A stretch of 64,000 nt of DNA from Niebla homalea (Eukaryota; Ascomycota; Lecanoromycetes; Lecanorales; Ramalinaceae): the NCBI GenBank assembly GCA_019925105.1, contig JAHGAU010000007.1:1488001-1552000 (forward strand). Direction: 5' to 3'. Positions within the stretch are counted from its first letter, which is position 1. Each line of letters begins with the position of its first letter. The notes beneath the pieces were generated by a model. That model ran no database searches and was not told the origin of the DNA. It was given only the letters and a program-made list of their open reading frames with translations. Made by a program: the position numbers and the translations under genes. Shown one piece after another: positions 44,635 to 55,193 of this stretch.

Positions 44635-47600
44635 AGGAACGAGCAGCATCGTAGCATCGAGCCCGAATTTGAAGCTAGGATGAAGCTTTTCGAGTTAAAG
44701 TAACGAATTGTACCAAAAGACGTCAGTGACCAAATGTTCGTCTACCCTCGAATGAGCGATCGAGAGTGTCAACGACAACCGAAGAATGCGTCACTGAAGA
44801 CAAAATTGAAAAACGGAAATCATCCAACCTCCCACTATTTAGCATGAGCAGGCAACCGTACTCTGCACAGGTTCTTGGAATCCTGCCGTCCAAATGCTGT
44901 ATTGGCCTTCTGCATGTGGATCCATTTGATGCCAGTTGATGGAGCCGTTGCCACCATTGCTATGGCAGCTGCACTCGTGGCTGGGAAGTGTATGGTGTTC
45001 GTATGTATATATGGTGGATACTAAGTACAATGATCCTTCCAGAAGTAGGTCCGCCATGCTAAACCCTGAGCCAGGCCCCAGCTCAAAGCCATAGCCATAG
45101 CGATGCCGGACAGAAAGGAGACAGTGAATACTCTCACTGCTTCGGTAATCTCAAGGAGCAATGATAGCAACACGCTGACCTACGATGGGCTGCGGTGGCA
45201 AGTCGGTTGAGCAAGCTTCGTCGATGACGATACGTGAATGTCCCAAGTACATGGGGTGATGTCGGAAGGCTGCTTTGCTCGCAAGCAAATTTGATCGGGC
45301 AAGACAGAGCTGCGAGAACTTTGTTGTCATAAGAGGTGGTGACTATACTGATAACGAAGCGTGTCAGGTATGAGGTCCTGGTAAGGGCTGCGGCAGGGTT
45401 CCCACAGACGCAAAAGCTACCACGAATGAGTTGCAGCGTCTTCAATATGACTTGACCTGTCGCTATGGCTCGGGTAACTTGGACGAAAATCATGGGCGGA
45501 ATATTTCTGAAGAAATTTTTGTTGTCGGGAGACTCTGTTGCTCACTCGCCACTTTTCCCTTGATCTGTTTCTCGCCAGCTTGATATTCATGAAGCTGGTG
45601 CAGAGCCCACTTTGGACTAGCTGGACGGGGTGCCCATCTGTGCTTGCGCTCTGTGGTAATGTCGGGCGCTGTATGTTTGGGTTGGGCTTCATGCTTCCCC
45701 CATCTGACCAGCCAACCTCTGATGTTCTGTGAGTGTGCAGGCATGTTTCAGGTAGAACTCTGTCAGGGAAAGCATAACCTGAATATGAAATGGAGTTCTA
45801 GATGTCTTGCCAGTCGAGGATTCGCACGCTGCCATATCGCGTCCAGATGTTTGCGATCCTAGGTCGCCATTTCGAACCTGATGTAATTTTGTCGGTCGTC
45901 GCCCCTCTCAAGACACTAGCACGTACCCATGGTTGCACTACCATGCTGAACCATTTTGGTCATTGAATGTATTGAATGAATATACATTAAACCCACGCCG
46001 ACATCGACGTTTTGTCAATTCGACGTTTTAATCTGTTAAGCAGATAGTCGGACGGTATGAACACTGGATCAAATACTGGACTTACGCTACAATCCTCTGG
46101 ATCGCTGGTATGACGAATTTACTCAAACATGTAGCACGATCCCCCACGAATTTTTGGGGAACCCTCATGCCAGACCAGCAGTGCTGCCCGTAGTGGTTGA
46201 AAATTTTTGAACGCACAGCCATCGCCACCGATCTGTGTTGGAAAGAAACCAAGGCAGGAGCTGAGGCTTTGCACTACTATTCCTCTCTCAGAGACTCGAC
46301 AGCTCCAGCGTCGAGCGCTTGAGGTCGCTATAGAAAAGGGGTAAATAGGAGGAGGTCATCTGGTCAACTTCTCGTGGCAAGATCTCAGGCGACAAAGGGT
46401 GCGATACTTTTCGAAGCATATTCTCGGGATGCTAACGCTTAAGAGTCACGATCAAGTAGGTAACATTGGCTATTTCGTCGAAATCTTTTTTATTGTCTTG
46501 CTTGGTGTATGATCGATGATGGGTTCTGGCATCCATTTCGCACGCCGGGCTGGCAGTTGTTACCTAACTAGTCAGAGGATAAGCAATCATACTGGCCTGC
46601 AGGCACTTGGCTGGTATGCAATCGACAAGGTAATAGCCATGTTTGAAGTCGTAGGGCACAACGAACTCCGTTCCTCTGCATCTCGTTTCCGGAATCTTGA
46701 AGGTTGACTCGTCATACGCTTTTCGTTATCAACGCTGTGGTTGAGCTCGCCAGTTGGACGTTCTCCGCTGCTGTACACACCCATTAGCTGCCATCGAGTT
46801 CCTCCAGAGAAGCAGGTGCAAAGTTTTACCAAAAGCAGGGTTTCTTTGCAACACTGGTAGCGCTTGGGATGATCACCTGTTGCGAGTAATAAAGTAAGAT
46901 TCGCCGACATGGGCACATACCCTGCCAGGACGTCGAATATCGTCCGTTCGCCGTAATTTAATCCTTAGCAAAGCCCTCCTACCCATCTGGCAAGGCCCCG
47001 GACTCATCTTTCAGAGACTTGGTAAGAGTCTACACAGATCGGGAATGATACAAGCCGCACAGAACTTGTGGAGAAACAGTTGACATAAACGTTGTGGCTC
47101 GGGGGTTTGTGAGGCAGACGCTGTACGGCAGGATGGCTTACCACCGCTTGGTTTCTGTTCGTCGGCACATGCACAAACGATCTCGTCGACGAAAATACTG
47201 CCGCTTATCCACGCACACAATTTGACCAGCCAGACGTGGATCTGGGCAACGGAGACATCGATGCGTCGAACTCCGAGGCATCACGCTTCATGCTTCTCTA
47301 CCATCTAGGCTGACTCTCCTTATAGTCTCATCCCTACATCCTGCAGAGTGACATCGTCTTGATGACAATTGCAGTAGGGCCATGATCTGAACGCGCGCCG
47401 CTCTCGGTTGAGCCAGGGGCTGTCGCCATCTCTTCGGATCGAACCAAATCATCAAGGCGTGTCCGGTTTGTGGAGCAATTGATTAATTCTGTGGGTTGAT
47501 GGCAGCACTGACGCTCTCGTAGTCCCTTCGCTGGGATCGCTTTTCTAAAGCGGTATATACATCACCCTCCTGTTCCTGAATGAGGCCTTTGTTCATGCCG

Positions 47601-49311
47601 TTCGGTGGTGGATTAGAGTCAGAGACAGCGTCTCTCCCACCCTCCATGAAAGGGTCAACCAAAATCCTTTGGTCCCACCGGACTAAAGTTGATGACGCTG
47701 GGGTGTTTGTCAACGTCCAAGTCGCTTGCCGTCTGACGCTGTCTGTTGACCAGACTGTCGTAGCCCACATCTTCTACCTACAAGGTCCATGTGGAATCGG
47801 ACAGTGGCGGGTCGTACATATGATGCAGAAAATGTAGCCAGGAACAAGCGTCTGACTGGGAGTGACGCGAGTTGCTGCTTGTGTAAGCGACGAGACCTAC
47901 AGAGCAGATCCCAAGGAAGTATTCTTATGGTCACGAGGTCCATGCTTTCTTAGTCTATTTGAGTCCTAGTAATCTTACGAGCCACACACAACGAAGAAAT
48001 CTTTCGCCCTCTTGTAGGGGAGTCCGTAGTCCTCAGCAAGGTGCGCCAGTTTCCCCATCTAAATGCTGACACACTGCTCACGTGCTATTGGAAGTTCTCG
48101 GCACTTTCCAATGCATCAGACTTAATGGATTTCAATCTTTCATGCCTTGCCTCAACTCATTCCTTTGGTGTGGTTGACCGACCGCGTAAGCTACCTTTTC
48201 ATGCTTCCCGGAGAAATCATCCTCTGCTGGTCTGGTAGGGCGAGTCCCGTTGCGCTCTGGGGTTTTGTAATATTCTAGCGTTGAGCCTCGCTGATCTGCT
48301 TCCAGCATGATATGCTTTGATGGATCCTTTGGATGACGCATGGTGAACTCGGAGGGGAGGTTGCCTGTGGTTTAATAGGACCCCCAGCTGGGGATCCTCC
48401 TTCAGATATCTTGTAGTAGCATCAGACTAGAGTCCTAAGATGTTCGCACGCCTTATAACGGTGCAATGATCGCACTACGGAAAAATTAGTCTCGCATCTT
48501 GCGTAGATACGCTGCACAAGAATCCGCCATCTTCTTCCCCTTTCACCGAAAGCATCGGCGAAATCAATCTTATTGGCCGCCTAGTGTTTTTCGCACGACG
48601 GATGCTGCTATAGTGTGAAGTGTCTCCATGATACAATTCATGATGCTGATTGTGGTGGGAATCAGCGACCGCCAAACAGCGCATGTGAAGATTGTGGTGC
48701 AGGCTATGCGAGATCTCATTCGAACCAAGAGATGGAAGCGATGCGTAACATTGGCAGTTTAGCCAAGCATGGGCAGTGGTTGTGGATGTCTCTCCGAGTG
48801 ACTTGTTCCTCACAGTCAGGAGCGACGTGCTATCGATTACATTGCCGTTTGAAAATAGAAACGTGTAGCGCAGCTTCTGGGTGCGTACACAGGAAAGAGC
48901 TCCTAGAATTTATTCAGTATATCCCTGAGTTTTTCGCCAACACCAGTCTCCAATGAATCATCAGTTCAAATTCTGGTCCAAAAGGGTTTGGAAGAGATCT
49001 TTTAGAATGGGATTGCCGTTTTAAACCCCACAGTACGTAAATCCGGGAGGCGTTGCTTATTTCAGTCTCATCAATGTTTGAAATGCGTTGTAATGTTTCC
49101 ATGCAACATTGACTCCACGTTTCATCCGTTTGGATTGATATCTTCAAAGCTTCATATCATGAAAAAATAATTTGGACACTATGTTCCACTTGATTCGGTT
49201 AATTTGATGTAACGAGTGCAACGTATTTATTGACTCAATTGTCTAGGTGTGTGCATAAGGGGATCTGCAGGGAATACCTGCCGTTCTCAGATGTAGAGCA
49301 AGATGCTTTAA
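44635..49311. other. Gene-poor interval of 4.7 kb
   Basis: No supported gene. Short open stretches that read somewhat like protein are at 44839-45057 (minus, two CXC motifs), 47483-47767 (minus, acidic/polar, ending at a stop) and 48132-48341 (minus). Each lacks a start, splice partners or family. 49109-49124 is a 16-bp exact match to 4857-4872. The region may hold further decayed genes. Confidence 0.4.
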
Positions 49312-49904
49312 TATCTACGCGTTTCAAGTTATCTGCGAATGCTTGGCGCTCAATTTCAATGCGTACATCGCACAAATCTACGTACAAAATTAATCTTTTC
49401 TATTTAGTACCCTTTCCTACAACGTTAAATACTTGAAGCGCCGGAATGAGTACTTTAACTGTCATGGTTCCAAGTGGCCTTGCTCCTAGGCTCGGCCTAG
49501 TTGCCCCATGAGGACTAGCTCCCGGGGGGTCTTGGCGCACTTACTTAGTACTTCCGTATCATAGCCACCTTCATAGCTATTATTCATTCATTACTTGACC
49601 TACCTCATATCAGTACCCTGACATTAACACTTTAATTTATTTAATACGTAAAGTTGAATTTTAAGCATACGTACTACTGAGTTAATGAGACCTAGATTTG
49701 AGGTTTAATACCCCACGCTAATTCGAATTTCGTCTACTAAAGGACTATTTATATTAAGATCTTAAGTCTCTACTCGTCAGAGTACTGTAAATACCTTCAT
49801 TGGAAGTGACTCGTCGGAACTCGCGATTCCGTGGGCCGATTTAGATGGTACGCGCACTCAAATTGAGCGCCAAGCATTCGCAGATAACTTGAAACGCGTA
49901 GATA
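49312..49904. repeat. 45-bp perfect inverted repeat flanking an AT-rich 503-bp interior
   Basis: Bases 49312-49356 and 49860-49904 are exact reverse complements over 45 bp (core TTATCTGCGAATGCTTGGCG in the left arm). The interior is AT-rich, with no ORF over 60 codons. This is the form of a foldback or MITE-like non-autonomous element or a hairpin-forming relic. I see no clear target-site duplication next to the arms, and they extend outward only with mismatches. Confidence 0.7.
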
Positions 49905-50794
49905 CATGACACTTTTGAATCAAACCGTGCATGCGCTGAGCAATGGCATGAGGGGTCAACAACAAGACCGCCAACATATTTTTTAGGGGTGCTTGTGCCA
50001 ATTATTCAAGTATGTTCTGGGGTCCGTTATCGTATCAGGTAATGCTGAACCCACGTTTCATATATGAAGACTTAATCTTGAGTCTACGTTCTATATAGTA
50101 GGCATAAATTTCAGAAAAATTTCATAGGAATAAAATATACTTTGAGGGTCTTATAACGTGCCAGGCATTATCCGCTCTACATTTCACTTGGGCGAGTAGA
50201 TTGCGGAAGCATTTCGTTTATCTCTATCGATGTCTGAGCAGCATTCAGCCCGCTACACCAGATCCGAGTCGGCGTTCTACTACTTCTCGTGTATGCAGCA
50301 TCTTTCGGATTTGGCTCCTATAGTACTATTGGGAGAAGATCCTTCAAAAGTTTTGACGTGTGGTGTACTAATTCCATGCTGACCACCTTTGCTGATCGCT
50401 GTAAACATTTGCCGCTTGTTTGAATCCAGCCTGTGGTGAATCGGAGCACGAAGTCGTCTGCCACTCTTCACACGATGCTGGGAGTGATGAGCACGATAGG
50501 CTAAGTGCCGGCGACACTCTGATCAAAGATGTCTTCTGACAACTCCGTGTCTCGCTGTTTCTGCAGGGAAATTTGCCAATGACAATTCAGATGTGCAGGG
50601 CTTCCTGATGGGAACTGAGTGCCCACACTGGTCCGGGGCTGGTCACTCATGGAGGAGTGGTGTCTGGGGGCCCATGGTGACGACCGGACTGAGGATGGCA
50701 ATCTTGGCCTCACCGCCTTGTGAGGAAGTCGATAGCCATGCCCGACAGTCCAAGTTGCTTGGTGGGTTGGACCGTGGAGTCGCTTCTAGGCTTA
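49905..50794. other. AT-rich, gene-free flank
   Basis: Continues the AT-rich block to about 50180, then returns to normal composition. 50022-50047 matches 52151-52176 at 22 of 26 bases (shared TATCGTATCAGG). No gene supported. Confidence 0.4.
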
Positions 50795-51777
50795 CTAGCC
50801 CGACAAGATAGCTTTATCCTTCTCTTGGATATTGGCGCTTGTTAGAGCGTACACAAGACCACTGGCAATGTCCGCTTTCAGCCGATCGAAGCTCCATTTG
50901 CCATTATTTTCCTGTCGGACACCGCGAGCATCTAGGATGTCCTTGGTGCTGGACACGAGGAAGCTGTAGCCTCTTTCACAGGTAAATCGGAGGAGAGGAG
51001 GGGGATGGCCATTTATGGAGCTTTGCCCAAAGGTAGTGCCGTAGCCGGACGACAGCTGGTATCCGTCATTTGAATGGCAGGGTAGACAATAGCAGCAGTG
51101 TGAGCGTAGAGCTTTAGGGACATGTGGAATTGGAAGTCATGGGTCACCAGGGGCCAATCCTTACCCATCAACAGCTTGAAGTTCCAGCCACCGAAATCAT
51201 CTGCAGATACCTGAAGGAGCGCAAGGCCTCCAGTGGCCGGTGGTCACCGGCCAAGACCAAGCGCCAAATTTTCTTTCCACCTGGCGGGTTGACTTTTGCA
51301 GAGCCGCAGGCAAGTGGCTCTAGTTGGGTAATTGGCCGGCAGAATCTGTCTCATGCTCTTGCTCCTTGTAATCTCTCCTTATACCCTTTGAGAGCAAGGA
51401 TGCTGCTCTCGACAGGGCCTTGGTTGTTGCTCCAGATGGCGTTGTAGTCGTTTGCTCATGGCAGGCGAGAGCATCTCTATAGTAGACCTGTCAATCTGTG
51501 CTAGAGGTCTGGCATTTTTGGTATGATCACAGACACCGATTGATGCTGTCTTTCGCAAGGAAGCTGTGAAATTTGGGGAAAGTTCAGTTTCGAGACCGAG
51601 CCTGATTCTCCACACCGACCTGGCCGGTATTGCCATGTCGATTGGTCATCGGCACCAAGTCCACATAATCATGGCACTGTGGCTCGCGTGTCATGCAATA
51701 CATAGCATGAGCAATAGCAAGGTGAAATGTTCCAGTAATTGCCAAAGCAATTTGAGAAATGAAAGAGCAATGCTCAT
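50795..51777 (-). pseudogene. Decayed protein-coding gene, probably once secreted
   Basis: Reading the minus strand from an ATG at 51777, a hydrophobic leader (MSIALSFLKLLWQLLEHF) is followed by coding-like stretches that jump between frames: CMTREPQCHDYVDLVPMTNR near 51690-51630, DYNAIWSNNQGPVESSILAL near 51450-51390, KVNPPGGKKIWRLVLAGDH near 51300-51240, GGWNFKLLMGKDWPLVTHDF near 51200-51130, and GYGTTFGQSSINGHPPPLLR near 51030-50970. The last is open for about 110 codons to the stop at 50795. At least three frameshifts and several TGA stops separate them. Each piece has protein-like composition, so this is a relic rather than noise. I do not recognise the family. No single ORF here exceeds the length of chance ORFs, which is why it is easily missed. 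Confidence 0.5.
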
Positions 51778-53696
51778 GAGGTAGATTGTGTCGAAGGATG
51801 TAGGAAGACAACAGAAGGAAAGTCTGACTGCTCGCTCGGGCACGTTTGGATAGCTGACACTGGGATGATGATGCTATCTTCTGTCTGTGCAAAGACGATG
51901 GACGTTGTGCTCTGGTGACGCAAAGCACGCTTCTCCGAGCAGACAATGTATTCGGACAAGATCGCCCAGCCAACAACCATGTGCCTTCATCTTTGGCTTC
52001 ACAAGCAACCAAAGGCTTGTATATATAGATGAGAGGTGCCCCTCTTCTTCTGCAAGAGTGAAGATTCAAAAAGGTGTTCTAACAGACGGACGAGGCGGAG
52101 AGGGTTGAGAAGACTATCTCGCGGGTAAACAAATCCTAAAGACATTTGAAGTCCTGTATCGTATCAGGCAAGGCTGCTTCCACATTTTACCTGAGAAAGC
52201 GATATTGACTCCGCTTTTTAACCGAAGTCCAACAATAGCAGGTCGGTCGATTCAGCACCACGAAAATGGCAATGTGGCAAACGACAACAGTATGGCATAT
52301 GTACCAGGGAAGAAAAAAAAGGTTCAGAACGAAAAGCCATGATTGGTAAGCTAGGCAGCGGGAAGTTCACACAAAGCTTTTTGGGATGAATTTTGAAGCG
52401 GTAAAGTGCTTCGAATATTCAATATCACAGACAAGGACATTTTCACTGGGCGGACTTCCAATGATTACTCAGATAACGGACTCTTAGTAAAACGCGGTGA
52501 AGGTCAGCTAGGAGGCGGTGACGACTGCCCCAAGTCTGTGCTGCACGAGTGCGCGTGTGTGTGTGCGTGACAGCCGTGGCGGGTGCCGAGACAAGTCAAG
52601 TGCACGAAGTAGGGTAGGGTGAGTCGGCAGGTTGTTCTTTGTCTGTCACAGATACACGAGTGCTGAAAGGGTCCACGATCCTGCTGGGATGCGTTCATCG
52701 ACGTGGATGTGCTTGGTACCGAGATCTTCGACCAGGATCGATGTTGTCGTGGATTTGAGCGCTTCCAACCTGCATCGATAGAGGATGTTGGCAGTGGAAG
52801 GAACGATTGGTCCGTCCAGTAGCAAGTGTTGTCAATTGCATAATGGGCTGACTATCATGCTGCTGCTTTTCCGGACGATCTCGAAACTTGGCTCAATGAA
52901 GACCTGATAGGTAATAAGTAGGAGAGAGATGCAGAAGCAGATAAAAGGGGTGCAAAGTAAAAAAGCTTGACAAAAGAAGAAGTTGGATTTGGGAGGCAAT
53001 TTTTGCCGCAGGATCAGCAGGTGCAGCAGACTGCAGTCACTGCTCACTCATCACTTCACAAATCATCGCGCGCTGCAGGGTGAGTGAAGAGTAGATGAAG
53101 ATTTGTAGACTGAATCGTTTGTTTGCCATATACGTGGCAGCTCATCATCGAGGACCCGATGGCCATGTTTCCTTTTCTTTCTCCCCTCACGGTTCGATGT
53201 GGTGAAATTGTCGTTGCCTGCATTGCGGATCTGCGGCCGTGCGAGCAACCGAAATGACACGCAATTTCATAATCCCTCTCCCTCAGTCCCTCTCCCACCG
53301 CTTGTCTAAATTGACATTCTCGCTAGATGCTTCCGCCGACCCTTTCATTTCCACTTGCTACCCATTCATACTGAACAGAAATATGTACGACATGTGGCGG
53401 AGTAATAATACAGCACATGACTTCTGACACCTCGGTAATGCGCTTCGGCGCTGAGCAATGAACTGAATTCGTAAAAAGCGTGCGCCGCTAGGGCGCTCGG
53501 AGAAGGTAGACCAACCTGGCCAATGCAGCTGGTGGATAATGTAGTACAGATCGAGAGCAATGAGATCGGATCGTGGTGAAAAGCTCAGGCCTCTTCGTGG
53601 TCGAACGAATGCTTGATGCCACGCCACCTTGCATATGCCGACCCCGACACCATCACCGTCAACCATGAGCTAGATGCCATTCGGTCCTGAAACAAC
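51778..53696. other. Gene-free stretch of 1.9 kb
   Basis: A minus-strand open frame at 51584-52069 overlaps the relic leader and has no start context. 52191-52218 resembles 4843-4870, and a short (GT)n run occurs near 52556. The part upstream of 53697 is the 3' side of the Gln-rich gene. No supported gene. Confidence 0.4.
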
Positions 53697-55193
53697 TCAA
53701 ATTTCTCTTTTCGGACTGCTGTGATCGCTGGAATGGCGTGAATCCGGTCTCATTTCCCGCCCATCCATGCCCGCAGGATGGCGGTGGCGCGTTTCGGGTT
53801 GCGCCGAGTTCCTGCCACTTTCGGCTTCGGAAAAAGACTGACGGCCACTATCGGTGCGTTTGCGCGAATAATCATTCGCACCCCTGTTCGACGCATCGCT
53901 CGGATGTCGAGATCGCCGCCGACGCTGACTCGACGAGGACGAGTGATGAGAGAAGGGTGGCGAAGGCTCAGGAGGCGCCTTGTGGTCGCCCGTGGCCTTG
54001 CGCTTCTTGGGCGAGGGAGGGTAGTCGGAGCGCATGTGAGAATGGGGTGCTTGTGTTTGTGGCGACGTCTTTTTCGCAGATGGCGTGCTTTCTTTGTCTT
54101 TGGCGTTGCTGGTGGGAGGAACGTAATGGTGGAAGTAGAGAGGCGACGAGGTTTGGTCCTGCGCCTGAGCATTTTGAGTCTGCTGTAGAGGGTGCTGGCC
54201 TGATATCTGTAAGCCTTGAAGACCAGCAGCCGGCGCCTGAACTTGTAGCTCGCCCGTGTTGAGGCGTGAAAGGCCAGTTTGATTGGGTATTCGAGGGGTG
54301 GAGGCGGTAGATGCTGCCTGTAAGGATGCTTGTGACCTCGTGCGATCAGCGGCGAGACTCGTGCCTTGAAAATTGGGAACGGAAGCCGGATTGGACGACT
54401 GCGGGGGTTGCATTTGCTGTGTGCCATAAGGATTGGGGTTGGGGCCGGTCAGGAGCCTGGTGTCGCGGCGTTGGTCCGGAGAGGGAGCGATCTGGGATTG
54501 CTGTTGGTGATGCTGCTGCTGCTGCTGTTGCTGCTGTGACTGCTGCTGGAGATGTTGCTGTTGTTGTTGGAGCGCTGCATGTTGCTGTTGGTTTTGGATG
54601 GACATCTGGTGCATGTACTGCTGAGCCCATTCAACGCTCATGTTGGACAGGTTTGCTCCACCCATGCTGGCAAACACCATCGGTACCATGGGCGGCGGGA
54701 TCCCCCCCTGTAGAGATTCCGACAACATCTTCTGCTCAATCTTTCTCTGCTCGAGCCTCAAGCTCTCTTGCCGGGTCTTCTCTTCCTCTTGCTTGCGTCG
54801 GTCTTCTTCGCTCTTTGCGTGGAGCCAGCTCCGCATAGATTCATCTTGGCCCGCCCATTGCGAAGGGGCGCTTGGAAGACCACCGGACAGACCGTTCGTC
54901 GGCGGTCCTCGGTCTGACTGCGGCTGGGGCAGGACGCGATCCATGCGTTCCATGCGGTCCATGCGGTCGTACCTGTCCATGGTTGAAGGAGGCGGCAAGC
55001 CTCGATGGGGCGTGCTCATCATGTCAGATGAATTCTCAGAAGCATATGACAGGCTGTTGGAGGACTTTGGCGGTGACAGGTAGTATGAGGACGGATCACG
55101 TTGGCTGGATGGATAAGCATGAGGGTTGGAGAACTCCTGACTCTGTGAAGACTTTAGTGTGAGCGACATGGGTGCATCATATGACGGAGACAT
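53697..55193 (-). CDS. Conserved Gln-rich protein of unknown function
   Basis: Single ORF of 498 residues from the first ATG at 55193; the frame is open upstream to 55280 without ATG, so a short upstream exon is possible. There is a Met/Asp/Arg mini-repeat (RYDRMDRMERMDR) near residue 75. A charged coiled-coil (WLHAKSEEDRRKQEEEKTR and RLEQRKIEQKMLSESLQGG) leads to PPMVPMVFASMGGANLSNMS and EWAQQYMHQM, the best conserved-looking block. Poly-Gln from a CAG/CTG tract at about 54500-54590 follows. The C-terminal third is Lys/Arg/Ser-rich with a nuclear-localisation-like KKRKATGDHK and SQRRRRSRH. The features suggest a nuclear coregulator, but I know no defined domain. Confidence 0.72.
   Translation of the reverse strand: MSPSYDAPMSLTLKSSQSQEFSNPHAYPSSQRDPSSYYLSPPKSSNSLSYASENSSDMMSTPHRGLPPPSTMDRYDRMDRMERMDRVLPQPQSDRGPPTNGLSGGLPSAPSQWAGQDESMRSWLHAKSEEDRRKQEEEKTRQESLRLEQRKIEQKMLSESLQGGIPPPMVPMVFASMGGANLSNMSVEWAQQYMHQMSIQNQQQHAALQQQQQHLQQQSQQQQQQQQHHQQQSQIAPSPDQRRDTRLLTGPNPNPYGTQQMQPPQSSNPASVPNFQGTSLAADRTRSQASLQAASTASTPRIPNQTGLSRLNTGELQVQAPAAGLQGLQISGQHPLQQTQNAQAQDQTSSPLYFHHYVPPTSNAKDKESTPSAKKTSPQTQAPHSHMRSDYPPSPKKRKATGDHKAPPEPSPPFSHHSSSSSQRRRRSRHPSDASNRGANDYSRKRTDSGRQSFSEAESGRNSAQPETRHRHPAGMDGREMRPDSRHSSDHSSPKREI

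Noticed and set aside
44839..45100. Small minus-strand frame with two CXC motifs and a hydrophobic upstream stretch
   Set aside because: Needs an intron with a weak donor, and no start codon with a proper signal peptide could be fixed.
47483..47770. 95-codon minus-strand frame with protein-like composition
   Set aside because: No family, no start in good context and no upstream exon found; could be a remnant like the one at 50.8-51.8 kb but is not strong enough alone.
48132..48350. 69-codon minus-strand frame starting MRHPKDPSKHIML
   Set aside because: Composition is plausible, but no homologous family or neighbouring exon is recognised.
53738..54838. Long ORFs antisense to the Gln-rich gene
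   Set aside because: Shadows of the biased CAG/CTG-rich and basic coding sequence on the other strand.
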